This document shows positions 8,015 through 17,157 of a DNA stretch of 64,000 bases, piece by piece. Within the stretch, counting starts at the first letter, position 1. Each line of letters starts with the position of its first letter. The position numbers and the translations under genes are program-made. The DNA is taken from NCBI RefSeq assembly GCF_918698155.1, contig NZ_CAKKLX010000003.1:62001-126000 (forward strand), read 5' to 3'. Under the pieces are notes generated by a model that saw only the letters and a list, made by a program, of their open reading frames with translations, did not search any database and was not told the origin of the DNA. The DNA is from Roseomonas sp. CECT 9278. GTDB taxonomy: Bacteria; Pseudomonadota; Alphaproteobacteria; Acetobacterales; Acetobacteraceae.

Positions 8015-9823
8015 GCGACGCCTCTCATACTCCGTGCGGGCGCGCGTCTGCGCGGCGTCGCGCGGGACGGCGGTGACCGGCACGTCCCACCAGGCCCCGC
8101 CCTCGGTGGTCGATGCCTGCGGATCGGTCGTGACCACCAGCACCGTGGTGCGCCTGGCGCGCAACGCGGCGGGCAGGGCGGCCTCCAGCGCGGCGATGTC
8201 ATCAACCGCCACCGCATCGGCCCCAAGGCTGCGCGCATGGGCGGCGAAGTCGACCGGCGGGGCCGCATCGTCGAACAGGTTGTTGAACGCCGCGCCGCCG
8301 GTCCCGCGCTGCAGCCGGTTGATGCAACCGAAGCCGCGATTGTCGAGCATCACGATGGTCAGCTTCGCACCCATTGCGACCGAGGTCGCGATCTCGCTGT
8401 TCATCATCAGGTACGACCCGTCGCCGACCAGCACCACCACCTCGCGCTTCGGCATGGCCAGCTTGGCGCCGAGCCCGCCGGGGATCTCGTAGCCCATGCA
8501 GGAATAGCCGTATTCCAGGTGATAGGACGCCGCATCGTTCGCGCGCCACAGCTTGTGCAATTCGCCCGGCAGGCCGCCGGCGGCGCAGACCACGATACCC
8601 TCGCGCGGCATGGCGCGATTGACGGCGCCGAGCACCTGCGCATCGGTCGGCAGCGCGCCCGGCTTCGGCGCGACGGTGACACGCGCGACGGTGGCGTTCC
8701 ACCGCGCGACGGCGGGCGCGATGCGCCCCGTCCAGTCGGCCGGCGCCGCCCAGCCGGCCAGCGCGGTCTCCAGCGCCGCCAGGCCGCGCGCCGCATCGGC
8801 CACCATCGCCAGCGCGCCGTGCTTGCCCGCATCGAAGGCGGCGACGTTCAGCGCCACCAGCCGCGCCTGCGCGAACAGCGCGCGCGACCCGGTGGTGAAA
8901 TCCGCGAGCCTCGTGCCGATCGCCAGCACCAGGTCGGCCTTCGCCGCCAACGCATTGGCCGCCGCGGATCCCGTGACGCCGATCGCGCCGGCATTGCAGG
9001 GATGGTCCCAGGGCAGGCTGCCCTTGCCGGCCTGGGTCTCGGCCACCGGCACGCCGTGGCGCTGCGCGAAGCCGGCAAGGGCGGCTTCGGCGCCGGCATA
9101 CTTCACGCCGCCGCCGGCGATCAGCAGCGGGCGCTTGGCGCGCCGCAGGGCCGCGACGGCCTCCGCGAGGTCGCGCGCATCCGCCTCCGGCGCGCGGATG
9201 CGGTGCAACCGCCGCGCCAGGAACGCCGCCGGCACGTCGAACCCCTCCGCCTGCACATCCTGCGGCAGGGCGATGGTGGCCGGGCCGCATTCGGCCGGGT
9301 CGGTCAACACGCGCAGCGCGGCGGGCAGGCTGTGCAGCAGCTGCTCGGGCCGCGTGATGCGGTCGAAGAAGCGCGACACCGGGCGGAAGCAGTCATTCGC
9401 GCTGATGGTCGGGTCGCCGAACTGCTCGACCTGCTGCAGCACGGGATCAGGGCGGCGATCGGCGAAGACGTCGCCGGGCAGCAGCAGCAGCGGCAGGCGG
9501 TTCACATGCGCCAGCGCCGCCGCCGTGACCATGTTCGTCGCACCCGGCCCGATCGAGGTCGTGCAGGCCATCATGCGCCGCCGTGCATGGGTTTTGGCGT
9601 AGGCGATGGCGGCATGCGCCATGGCCTGTTCGTTGTGCGCGCGGAAGGTGGGCAGGCGCTTGCCGGCCGCCTGCAAGGCTGGGCCGAGCCCGGCCACGTT
9701 GCCATGCCCGAAGATGGCGAAGACCCCGCCGAACAGCGGCACGCGCCGGCCGTCGATCTCGGTCTCCTGCGCGGCGAGGAAGCGGATGGTCGCCTCGGCC
9801 GCGGTCAGGCGGATGGTGGCCAT
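7997..9823 (-). CDS. iolD: 3D-(3,5/4)-trihydroxycyclohexane-1,2-dione acylhydrolase
   Basis: Thiamine-diphosphate enzyme that opens the ring of the inositol-derived dione to 5-deoxyglucuronate. 608 residues with the three-domain ThDP layout: N-terminal Pyr domain (HNEQAMAHAAIAYAK around 62-76, containing the catalytic-Glu region), a central domain (LLIAGGGVKYAGAE), and the C-terminal PP domain with the ThDP/Mg motif GDGSYLMMNSEI near residue 465. ATG at 9823 has GGGGA 7-8 nt upstream. The C-terminus runs into a 26-bp tandem repeat. Probably co-transcribed with iolE; the 111-bp gap to the divergent iolG-like gene should hold both promoters. No iolB, iolC or mmsA is in the window. Confidence 0.95.
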   Translation of the reverse strand: MATIRLTAAEATIRFLAAQETEIDGRRVPLFGGVFAIFGHGNVAGLGPALQAAGKRLPTFRAHNEQAMAHAAIAYAKTHARRRMMACTTSIGPGATNMVTAAALAHVNRLPLLLLPGDVFADRRPDPVLQQVEQFGDPTISANDCFRPVSRFFDRITRPEQLLHSLPAALRVLTDPAECGPATIALPQDVQAEGFDVPAAFLARRLHRIRAPEADARDLAEAVAALRRAKRPLLIAGGGVKYAGAEAALAGFAQRHGVPVAETQAGKGSLPWDHPCNAGAIGVTGSAAANALAAKADLVLAIGTRLADFTTGSRALFAQARLVALNVAAFDAGKHGALAMVADAARGLAALETALAGWAAPADWTGRIAPAVARWNATVARVTVAPKPGALPTDAQVLGAVNRAMPREGIVVCAAGGLPGELHKLWRANDAASYHLEYGYSCMGYEIPGGLGAKLAMPKREVVVLVGDGSYLMMNSEIATSVAMGAKLTIVMLDNRGFGCINRLQRGTGGAAFNNLFDDAAPPVDFAAHARSLGADAVAVDDIAALEAALPAALRARRTTVLVVTTDPQASTTEGGAWWDVPVTAVPRDAAQTRARTEYERRRAGGAP

Positions 9824-9934
9824 GGCGATTCCCCTCCCCGGTGTCGTGGCGCGGCCGTGCTGCCGCGCATTGACGGCGACGCAGTGTTACGGATGGATGG
9901 CGCGGGCCACAAGCGAGGCCCGGGGAGGAACGCG

Positions 9935-10924
9935 ATGCTGGTCTTCGCGCAATTCGGCGCCGGGCGCATCGGCGCCATCCATGCCGCCAACCTGGCCGCC
10001 AGCGGCGCCGCGCGGCTGGCCCATGTGGTGGATGTGCACGAAGCCGCTGCCGCCACCCTCGCCGCGCGGCACGGCGCCCTGGCGTCCGATGCCGTGACGG
10101 CGCTGCGCGACCCGCTGGTGGATGCGGTGATCATCGCGTCCTCCACCGACACCCATGCCGACCTGGTGATCGCCGCGGCGAAGGCGGGCAAGGCGATCTT
10201 CTGTGAAAAGCCGATCGACCTCTCGCTGGCCCGCGTGGATCAGGCGCTAGCCGTGGTGCAGGCCGCCGGCGTGCCGATGCTGGTGGGCTTCAACCGGCGC
10301 TTCGACCCGAACTTCGCCGAATTGCATCGCCGCATCGCCGCCGGCGCGATCGGCGCGGTCGAGCAGGTGGTCATCACCTCGCGCGATCCCGGCCCGCCGC
10401 CGCTCGACTATATCCGCGTCTCGGGCGGCATGTTCCGCGACATGACCATCCACGACTTCGACATGGCGCGCTTGATGCTGGGCGAAGAGCCCATCGAGGT
10501 CTTCGCCACCGGCAGCGCGCTGGTCGATCCCGCCATCGCCGCCGCCGGCGACATCGACAGCGCCATGGTGCTGCTGCGGACGGCGTCCGGCCGCATGGCG
10601 CATATCAACAATTCGCGGCGCGCCGCCTATGGCTACGACCAGCGGGTCGAGGTGCATGGCAGCCTGGGCCGGCTGACCGCCGGCAACCGCGTGGCGACCA
10701 CGGTGGAACAGGCGGATGCGGCCGCCGTCGCCACCGACAAGCCGCTGCCTTTCTTCCTCGAACGCTATGCCGATGCCTATCGGATCGAACTCGCCGCCTT
10801 CATCGACGCGGTGCGCGCAGGCACGCCGATGCCGGTCGGCGCCAAGGATGGACGCCAGGCGCTGGTACTGGCCGAGGCCGCGCTGCAATCGCTGCGCGAC
10901 AACCGCCCGGTGCGCGTCGCATGA
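9935..10924 (+). CDS. iolG: inositol 2-dehydrogenase-like Gfo/Idh/MocA oxidoreductase
   Basis: NAD(P)-dependent oxidation of myo-inositol (or a stereoisomer) to the 2-keto form. 329 residues: Rossmann N-terminus with GAGRIGAIHA (residues 8-17), the family motif CEKPIDLSL near 90-98 with the catalytic Lys, VGFNRRFDPNF, and the C-terminal Gfo/Idh/MocA half with GGMFRDMTIHDFDMARLM, the His and Asp of which line the active site. ATG at 9935 has GGGGAGG 6 nt upstream; the frame is open much further upstream only by chance. Starts a rightward operon: its stop overlaps the SDR gene by 4 bp. The symbol reflects family and context; the exact isomer is uncertain. Confidence 0.88.
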   Translation: MLVFAQFGAGRIGAIHAANLAASGAARLAHVVDVHEAAAATLAARHGALASDAVTALRDPLVDAVIIASSTDTHADLVIAAAKAGKAIFCEKPIDLSLARVDQALAVVQAAGVPMLVGFNRRFDPNFAELHRRIAAGAIGAVEQVVITSRDPGPPPLDYIRVSGGMFRDMTIHDFDMARLMLGEEPIEVFATGSALVDPAIAAAGDIDSAMVLLRTASGRMAHINNSRRAAYGYDQRVEVHGSLGRLTAGNRVATTVEQADAAAVATDKPLPFFLERYADAYRIELAAFIDAVRAGTPMPVGAKDGRQALVLAEAALQSLRDNRPVRVA

Positions 10925-11703
10925 CCGCGCTGCCGAAGGTCTCGCTGAAGGGCCGCGTGGTGCTGGTGACCGGCGGCACCCAGGGCATCGGCGAGGGCAT
11001 CGCGCGCGCCGCGGCCGAAGCCGGCGCCGACCGCATCGCCATCACCGGGCGCGACATCGCGCGCGGGCGGGCGGTGGCGGATTCACTTGGCGTGCCGGCG
11101 GTGTTCATCCCCGCCGACCTGGCGGATGCCGAGGCGACGGCGCGCATCGTCGCGCAGGCCGAGGACGCGCTCGGTCCCGTCGATGCGCTGGTCAACGCGG
11201 CGGGGCTGACGGATCGCGGCACCATCCTCGACACGCCGGTGGCGCTGTGGGACCGGCTGTTCGCGGTGAATGCGCGCGCGCCCTTCATCCTGACCCAGGC
11301 CATCGCGCGGCGGCTGGTCGCGCTGGACCGGCCCGGCGCCGTCGTGAACATCATCACCATGTCCTCGCATGGCGGGCAGCCCTTCCTGACCGCCTATGCG
11401 GCGTCGAAGGGCGCGCTGGCGACGCTCACGAAGAACACCGCGCATGGGCTGCGCGACCACCGCATCCGGGTGAACGGGATCAACCTCGGCTGGGCCGATA
11501 CGCCGGGGGAGCACGCCATCCAGGCGCGCGACGGCAATCCGCCGGACTGGCTGGACCAGGCCGCGCCAGGCCAGCCCTTCGGCCGGCTGATCGAACCGCG
11601 CGACGTGGCGGGGCTGGCGATCCACCTGCTGTCGGACGCCGCGGCGATGATGACCGGCGCGCTGATCGACTTCGACCAGAACGTGATGGGAGCCTACGGA
11701 TGA
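10921..11703 (+). CDS. short-chain dehydrogenase/reductase in the inositol operon
   Basis: 260-residue classical SDR. Cofactor loop TGGTQGIG at 18-25, NAAG at about 91-94, and catalytic YAASK at about 158-162 with an upstream Ser in the IITMSS segment. No C-terminal oddity. ATG overlaps the stop of the iolG-like gene (ATGA) and its own stop overlaps the next ATG, so it is translationally coupled on both sides. In several inositol loci an SDR accompanies IolG, perhaps to handle scyllo- or chiro-inositol or a polyol; the substrate cannot be read from sequence. Confidence 0.85.
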   Translation: MTALPKVSLKGRVVLVTGGTQGIGEGIARAAAEAGADRIAITGRDIARGRAVADSLGVPAVFIPADLADAEATARIVAQAEDALGPVDALVNAAGLTDRGTILDTPVALWDRLFAVNARAPFILTQAIARRLVALDRPGAVVNIITMSSHGGQPFLTAYAASKGALATLTKNTAHGLRDHRIRVNGINLGWADTPGEHAIQARDGNPPDWLDQAAPGQPFGRLIEPRDVAGLAIHLLSDAAAMMTGALIDFDQNVMGAYG

Positions 11704-12476
11704 ACGACCTCGCGCGACGCCGCGACGCCGCCGCGCTGATCGCGGTGGAGGCCGCCGACCTGGCGCAGCGCCTGCGCGCTTCGGGCGGCGGCGTGGCCAG
11801 CCTGAAGGGCGCGCAGGACTTCATCACCGAAGCCGATGGCGCGACCGAACGCTTCATCCGCGACGCCCTCGCCGCGCAATTCCCGAACGAGGCGATCCTG
11901 GGCGAGGAGATGGGCGGCGTCGCCGATGCCAAGGGCCCGCTCTGGGTGTTGGACCCGATCGACGGCACGTCGAATTTCTCGCGCGGCGGGGATCGCTGGT
12001 GCGTGTCGATCGGCCTGGTGATGGACGGGCGCGCGGTGGCCGGCGCGATCGCCCGCCATGCCCCGGCCGAGGTCTTCGCAGCCGCCGAGGGCCTTGGCGC
12101 AACCCTGAACGGCGCGCCGATCCGTGCCGCGCCGACCACCGATTTCGGCCGCGCCATCATCGAATGCGGCTGGTCCCTGCGCGTGCCGATCGCGCGTTTC
12201 CACCGCATGGCCGAAGGCGTGATGGCGCAGGGCGCCGGGATGCGCTGCGGCGGGTCGGGCGCGCTCGGGCTGGTGGAAGCGGCGGCGGGGCGGCTCGATG
12301 GCTACCTGGAATTGCACATCAACGCCTGGGATGCCGCCGCGGCCATCGTCATCGCGCGCGAGGCCGGCTGCTGGACCAATGGCTTCGACAGCGGCGGCTG
12401 GCTGGTGGGCGGCAACCCCATCGGCGTCGGCGCGCCGGCGCTGGGCGCGCGGCTCGGTGCGCTGCTGGAGGCTTGA
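11700..12476 (+). CDS. inositol monophosphatase family phosphatase
   Basis: 258-residue Mg-dependent phosphatase of the IMPase/FBPase superfamily. All metal-site motifs are present: GEEMGG (~68-73), DPIDGTSNF (~86-94) and WDAAAAIVIAREAG (~210-223). Substrates of the family include inositol-1-phosphate, 3'-phosphoadenosine phosphate, histidinol phosphate and fructose bisphosphate. Coupling by ATGA overlap to SDR and iolG genes makes inositol phosphate (or another polyol phosphate) the most economical guess. It sits immediately before an ABC importer, which suggests uptake of a phosphorylated substrate followed by dephosphorylation. Confidence 0.85.
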   Translation: MNDLARRRDAAALIAVEAADLAQRLRASGGGVASLKGAQDFITEADGATERFIRDALAAQFPNEAILGEEMGGVADAKGPLWVLDPIDGTSNFSRGGDRWCVSIGLVMDGRAVAGAIARHAPAEVFAAAEGLGATLNGAPIRAAPTTDFGRAIIECGWSLRVPIARFHRMAEGVMAQGAGMRCGGSGALGLVEAAAGRLDGYLELHINAWDAAAAIVIAREAGCWTNGFDSGGWLVGGNPIGVGAPALGARLGALLEA

Positions 12477-12558
12477 ACGCGGCGCGCGGACGCGCGTAAC
12501 TGAACCGTCACATTCTGGCGCCGGGCAGCAGACCCGGCCCTCTGGGAGGACTACCGCC

Positions 12559-13596
12559 ATGGCGACCCGTCGCCCTCTTGCCATCGCCATCGCCATCGCC
12601 GCCGGTGCGTTCGCCGCACTGCCCGCCGCCGCCCAGGCGCAGGGCAACCTGACCGTCTATTGCTCGGTGCAGGAGGAATGGTGCCGCCCGATGATGGCCG
12701 CCTTCGAACGCGCCACCGGCATCCGCGTGGCCATGACGCGCAAATCCTCCGGCGAGACCATGACGCAGATCCGCGCCGAGGCGTCGAACCCGCGCGGCGA
12801 CGTGTGGTGGGGCGGCACCGGCGACCCGCACATGCAGGCAGGCCAGGAGAACCTCACGGTCGAATACCGCTCCCCGCGCCTGGCGGAATTGCAGCCCTGG
12901 GCGGTGCGCCAGGCGGAGCAGGCGCAGTTCCGCACCGTCGGCATCTATGCCGGCGCGCTGGGCTATTCCTACAACACGCGCGAGCTGGAACGCCGCCGCA
13001 TCGCCGCCCCCACCTGCTGGGCGGACCTGGCGAAGCCCGAGTTCCGCGGCGAGGTCCAGGTGGCCGACCCGAACACCTCCGGCACCGCCTACACCATGCT
13101 GGCCACGCTGGTGCAGGTGATGGGGGAGGAACCCGCCTTCACCTACCTGCGCGCCCTGCATCGCAACGTGAACCAGTACACGCGCTCGGGCGCGGCACCG
13201 GCGCGCGCGGCGGCCACGGGGGAATCGCTGGTCGGCATCACCTTCCTGCATGACGCGGTGACGCAGAAGGTCGGCGGCGCGCCGGTCAACATCGTCGCCC
13301 CCTGCGAGGGCACCGGCTACGAGATCGGCTCCATGTCGATCATCCGCGGCGCGCGCAACATCGAGAATGCGCGCCGCTTCTACGACTGGGCCTTGAGCCC
13401 CGAGGCGCAGGCCATCGGCGCGCAGGCCAATTCCTTCCAGCTGCCGTCGAACCGCGCCGCGCCGATCCCGCCGCAGGCCCCGCGCTTCGAGGATGTCCGC
13501 CTGATCGACTACGACTTCGCCCGCTGGGGCAGCAGCGAACAGCGCACCCGCCTGTTGCAGCGCTGGGAACGCGAGGTGCGCGCGGCCGCGCGCTGA
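12559..13596 (+). CDS. ABC importer periplasmic binding protein (iron/AfuA-type, COG1840)
   Basis: 345 residues with a clear Sec signal peptide (basic MATRRP, hydrophobic core, cleavage near AAAQAQ, residues 22-28). The mature part is a type II periplasmic binding protein of the ferric/phosphosugar group: LTVYCSVQEEW at the start, GYSYNTRELERR, EGTGYEIGSMSIIRGARN and YDWALSPEAQAIG near the end. Strong ribosome binding site GGGAGGA 8 nt before ATG 12559. By eye I do not find the paired tyrosines that clamp ferric iron in FbpA-type proteins; the equivalent stretch reads ITFLHDAV. The AfuA branch of this family binds sugar phosphates, so iron should not be assumed. Followed at 6 nt by its permease. 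Confidence 0.85.
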   Translation: MATRRPLAIAIAIAAGAFAALPAAAQAQGNLTVYCSVQEEWCRPMMAAFERATGIRVAMTRKSSGETMTQIRAEASNPRGDVWWGGTGDPHMQAGQENLTVEYRSPRLAELQPWAVRQAEQAQFRTVGIYAGALGYSYNTRELERRRIAAPTCWADLAKPEFRGEVQVADPNTSGTAYTMLATLVQVMGEEPAFTYLRALHRNVNQYTRSGAAPARAAATGESLVGITFLHDAVTQKVGGAPVNIVAPCEGTGYEIGSMSIIRGARNIENARRFYDWALSPEAQAIGAQANSFQLPSNRAAPIPPQAPRFEDVRLIDYDFARWGSSEQRTRLLQRWEREVRAAAR

Positions 13597-13602
13597 GGCG
13601 GC

Positions 13603-15789
13603 GTGGGCGCGCTGCTGCTCGGGCGTGCCGCGCTCGCGGCCGTGCTGGCCGGGGTGCTGCTGGCACCCTGGCATGGCGTGGACTCCGGCGTCGCGGGGCT
13701 GGCGGCCTGGCCTTCCGGCGACGCCGCGCCGTTGGTCGCGCTGCTCGCGAACGGCACGCGCTGGTGGCTGTGGCCGGCGGTGATTGTGCTGCTGGCGCCC
13801 GCACCGGCGCTGCTGGCCGGGCGCGTGCCGGGGCGGCTGCTGGCGTGGTGCGGCGCGGGCGCGATCGCGCTGGTCTTCGTGCAGGGCTACGCGATCGGGC
13901 TGCGCGGGCTGGCCTGGCCGATGCTGGCGCCGCTGATGGGCGAGGCAGGGCCGCAGACCGCGCTGGGCTGGGGCGCGGCGATCCTGCTGGCCGGCGCCTT
14001 CGCCATGCTGTCGGCCGGGCTGGCGGCGCAGGGGCGCTTCGGCGGGGATGCCTTCATCGCCTTCCTGGTGGCGGGCAGCGCGGGGTTGTTGCTGCTGTTC
14101 GTGTTCGTGCCGCTGTCCACCATCCTGGCCGCGGCGGTGATGGAGGATGGCCGCATCGCGCCCGCCGCGCTGGCCACGCGGCTGGCCGCGCCGGAGGCCT
14201 GGAGCCTCGCCTGCCTCAGCACCCACCAGGGCTGCGGCGTGGTGTGGAACACGCTGCTGCTGGCGAGCCTGACGGCGGTGATCTCGACCCTGATCGGCCT
14301 CGCCTTCGCGCTGCTGGCCGCACGCGGGCAGATGCGCGCGCAGCCGGCCTTCCGCGCCATGACCATCCTGCCGCTGATCACGCCGCCCTTCGTGGTGTCG
14401 CTCGCGCTGATCGTGCTGTTCGGACGCACCGGCATCGTCACCACCGCGCTGTGGGAATGGTTCGACATTCCGCGCAGCCGCTGGATCTATGGGCTGCCGG
14501 GCGTGCTGCTGGCGCAGGTGCTGGCGCAGGCGCCGATCGCCTTCGTGCTGCTGGAAGGCGCGGTGCGTGCGATCGGCCCGTCGCTGGAGGAAGCGGCGTC
14601 CACCATGGGGGCGCGGCGCTTCACCGTGTTCCGCACCGTGACCTGGCCGCTGCTGCGCCCGGCCATCGCCGCCTGCCTGCTGCTCGCCTTCGTCGAGAGT
14701 CTTGCCGACTTCGGCAATCCGCTGGTGCTGGGCGGCGATTTCGACGTGCTGTCGACGCGCATCTTCTTCGCCATCGCTGGCGCGCGGCACGATCCGGGGC
14801 GCGCGGCGGCGCTGGCGCTGCTGCTGCTGGCGCTGACCTTCGGCGCCTTCGCCCTGCAGGCGCTGTGGCTGGGCAAGCGGCGCTATACCACCGTCACGGG
14901 CAAGGGCGATTCCGGCGTGCCGGCGCCGCTGCCGCGCGGGCTGCGCTTCGCCTGTGGCGCCGTGGCCTGGCCCTGGATGGCCTTCACCGCGGCGGTCTAT
15001 GGCATCATCCTGGTGGGCGGCTTCGTGCACGATATCGGGCGCGCCGACATGTCCTTCACCTGGCGCCATTTCGTGACCGGGTTCGAGGTGGAATGGGCGA
15101 ACGGCCCGGCCTTCCGCGGGTCGGCCTGGGACAGCCTGTTCACCACCATCCAGGTGGCGGCGATCTCCGCACCACTCACCGCCGGGCTCGGCATCCTGCT
15201 GGCCTGGCTGCTGGCGCGGCAGGCCTTCCCCGGTCGCAGGTCGCTGGAATTCACGACCATGCTGTCCTTCGCCATCCCGGGCACGGTGGTCGGCGTCTCC
15301 TACATCATGGCGTTCAACGAACCGCCCGTGGAGCTCACGGGCACGGCGTTGATCCTGGTGATCTGCTTCGTGTTCCGGAACCTGCCGGTCGGCGTGCGCG
15401 GGGGCATCGCGGCGCTGGCGCAGATCGACAGGTCGTTGGACGAGGCATCGGCCACCATGGGCGGAGGCGCCTTGCAGACGCTGCGCCGCGTCGTGCTGCC
15501 GCTGTTGCGCCCGGCCATCGTGGCGGCGCTGGCCTTCAGCTTCGTGCATGCCATGACGGCGGTCTCGGCGGTGATCTTCCTGGTCTCGGCGCAGCACAAC
15601 CTGGCCACGGTCTATATCGTCGGGCGGGTCGAGGCGGGGGAGATGGCGCTCGCCATCGCCTACTCCACCGTGCTGATCGTGGTCATGCTGGCGGTCGTGC
15701 TGGGCATCGAGAAGATGGTCGGCCGCGCACAGATCGGACGGCGGGCAGCAACGCCGTTGCCGGCGACACCCATGCGGGCCGGCGCGTGA
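13603..15789 (+). CDS. ABC importer permease, two fused BPD_transp_1 domains (FbpB/ThiP type)
   Basis: 728 residues carrying two copies of the binding-protein-dependent permease domain in one chain, the usual form of iron/thiamine/AfuB-type importers. Each half shows an EAA loop that contacts the ATPase: EEAASTMGARRFTVFRTV (~330) and DEASATMGGGALQTLRRV (~613). Roughly twelve transmembrane segments; the first ~150 residues form extra hydrophobic segments before the first domain. The start GTG at 13603 is only 6 nt after the binding-protein stop. Membrane component working with the flanking genes. Confidence 0.9.
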   Translation: MGALLLGRAALAAVLAGVLLAPWHGVDSGVAGLAAWPSGDAAPLVALLANGTRWWLWPAVIVLLAPAPALLAGRVPGRLLAWCGAGAIALVFVQGYAIGLRGLAWPMLAPLMGEAGPQTALGWGAAILLAGAFAMLSAGLAAQGRFGGDAFIAFLVAGSAGLLLLFVFVPLSTILAAAVMEDGRIAPAALATRLAAPEAWSLACLSTHQGCGVVWNTLLLASLTAVISTLIGLAFALLAARGQMRAQPAFRAMTILPLITPPFVVSLALIVLFGRTGIVTTALWEWFDIPRSRWIYGLPGVLLAQVLAQAPIAFVLLEGAVRAIGPSLEEAASTMGARRFTVFRTVTWPLLRPAIAACLLLAFVESLADFGNPLVLGGDFDVLSTRIFFAIAGARHDPGRAAALALLLLALTFGAFALQALWLGKRRYTTVTGKGDSGVPAPLPRGLRFACGAVAWPWMAFTAAVYGIILVGGFVHDIGRADMSFTWRHFVTGFEVEWANGPAFRGSAWDSLFTTIQVAAISAPLTAGLGILLAWLLARQAFPGRRSLEFTTMLSFAIPGTVVGVSYIMAFNEPPVELTGTALILVICFVFRNLPVGVRGGIAALAQIDRSLDEASATMGGGALQTLRRVVLPLLRPAIVAALAFSFVHAMTAVSAVIFLVSAQHNLATVYIVGRVEAGEMALAIAYSTVLIVVMLAVVLGIEKMVGRAQIGRRAATPLPATPMRAGA

Positions 15790-15853
15790 GCGTGCCGGCG
15801 AAGGTCGCCACGGCGCGCGGCGGGCACGCAGGCCTGGACTGGATGAACATGCC

Positions 15854-16924
15854 ATGACCACCGATGCCGCCATCCGCTTCACCGGCGTGACCAAGGCCTT
15901 CGGCCAGGTGCGCGCGGTGGACGATGTCACCTTCGACCTGCCGCAGGGCGCGCTGGTCACGCTGTTGGGGCCGTCGGGCTGCGGCAAGACCACCACGCTG
16001 CGGCTGGTGGCGGGGCTCGAATTGCCGACCGCGGGGCGGATCGAGATCGAGGGCCGCGACGTCACGCGCCTCGCGGCCGCCGAACGCCGCATCGCCATGG
16101 TGTTCCAATCCTACGCGCTGTTCCCCCACATGAACGTGCTGGAGAATGTCTCCTACGGCCTGGTGGTCGGCGGCGCGCGGCGCCAAGCGGCGGAGGCCGA
16201 GGCCAACGCCATGTTGAAGACGCTGGGGCTGGACGGCCTGGGTGCGCGGCTGCCGGCGGAACTCTCCGGCGGGCAGCAGCAGCGCGTGGCGGTGGCGCGC
16301 GCGCTGGTGCTGCGGCCCAAGGTGTTGCTGTTCGATGAGCCGCTGTCCAACCTCGATGCCCGCCTGCGCCGGCGTGTGCGGGAGGATATCCGCGACCTGC
16401 AGAAGCGGCTTGGCCTGTCGGTCGTTTACGTCACGCACGACCAGCAGGAGGCGCTGGCCGTCTCGGACCTGGTCGTGGTGATGAAGGATGGCCGCATCGC
16501 GCAGAAGGGCACGCCGGCCGCGCTGTACGACGACCCCGCCGACGCCTTCATCGCCGACTTCATGGGCGAGGCGAATGTGCTGCAGGGCGAGGTGCTGGAC
16601 GAGGGACGCATCGCGCTCGGCGGCGCGGTGCTGGAGACGGTGATGCGCGCGCATCCGCCCGGCCCCGCCGCGCTGGCGGTCCGCCCGGAATCGATCCGCC
16701 TGCTGCCGCCGGAGGCCGGTGCCGGCCTGCCCGGTCGCGTGCAGCGCGCCGCCTTCCTGGGCCAGACCCGCGAATACGAGGTCGCGACGCCGGCCGGGAT
16801 GCTGTTCGTGGTCACGCCCGCGGCGGCGCAGGCCTGGGCCGAGGGTGCGGAGGTCTCGTGCCGGCTGGATCGCGCGATTCCGCTGCGGCGCGACGGCGCG
16901 CAGGAGGCCGCGGGCGGGGCGTAG
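15854..16924 (+). CDS. ABC importer ATPase with C-terminal TOBE domain
   Basis: 356 residues. Walker A GPSGCGKTT (~38-46), Q-loop FQSYALFPHMNVLENV, signature LSGGQQQRVAVARAL (~137), Walker B LLFDEPLSNLDARLR (~157) and H-loop VYVTHDQQEA. The last ~110 residues form a TOBE-type regulatory domain (ALAVRPESIRLLPPEAG). This is the CysA/PotA/FbpC class of importer ATPases. It follows the permease by 64 nt and closes the operon that begins at the iolG-like gene; a cluster of intergenic repeat elements follows. Confidence 0.92.
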   Translation: MTTDAAIRFTGVTKAFGQVRAVDDVTFDLPQGALVTLLGPSGCGKTTTLRLVAGLELPTAGRIEIEGRDVTRLAAAERRIAMVFQSYALFPHMNVLENVSYGLVVGGARRQAAEAEANAMLKTLGLDGLGARLPAELSGGQQQRVAVARALVLRPKVLLFDEPLSNLDARLRRRVREDIRDLQKRLGLSVVYVTHDQQEALAVSDLVVVMKDGRIAQKGTPAALYDDPADAFIADFMGEANVLQGEVLDEGRIALGGAVLETVMRAHPPGPAALAVRPESIRLLPPEAGAGLPGRVQRAAFLGQTREYEVATPAGMLFVVTPAAAQAWAEGAEVSCRLDRAIPLRRDGAQEAAGGA

Positions 16925-17049
16925 GCCGCGGCGGGCAGGCGCAAGCAACGCGCCGGCGAAGAAGGCCGGCTGGCCGCGCCTGGCCGATGACGCGAAGGCG
17001 CGGGTCGAGCCGATCGGCAGCTTGGCCACTGGCGCGGCGACGCTGCGCG

Positions 17050-17157
17050 GCGGGAGCCATTTCCGCTCGCCATGGCTCCGTGCAATGCCGCCCGCCCGTT
17101 GTCTTCACGAGCATCCTTGCCCGTCCAGACGAACCCGTTTGAACGGACGATGCCCTC
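17050..17157 (-). repeat. dispersed intergenic repeat, copy A1
   Basis: On the minus strand this segment shares blocks with copy B at 49.0 kb: an imperfect hairpin (17122-17149; 5-bp outer and 4-bp inner stem), then GGATGCT, GACAA, GGCGGCATTGCA (17081-17092, a 12/12 match to 49069-49080), and a GAGCC/GGCGAGCG block at 17056-17079. It lies between convergent genes, directly next to copy A2. Confidence 0.75.

Noticed and set aside
12559-13596. Calling the binding protein a ferric-iron binder outright
   Set aside because: Family membership alone does not fix the ligand; the paired tyrosines expected for iron were not found and the inositol context points elsewhere.
15787-15858. A 24-codon frame bridging permease and ATPase genes
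   Set aside because: No ribosome binding site, overlaps both neighbours, no recognisable product.
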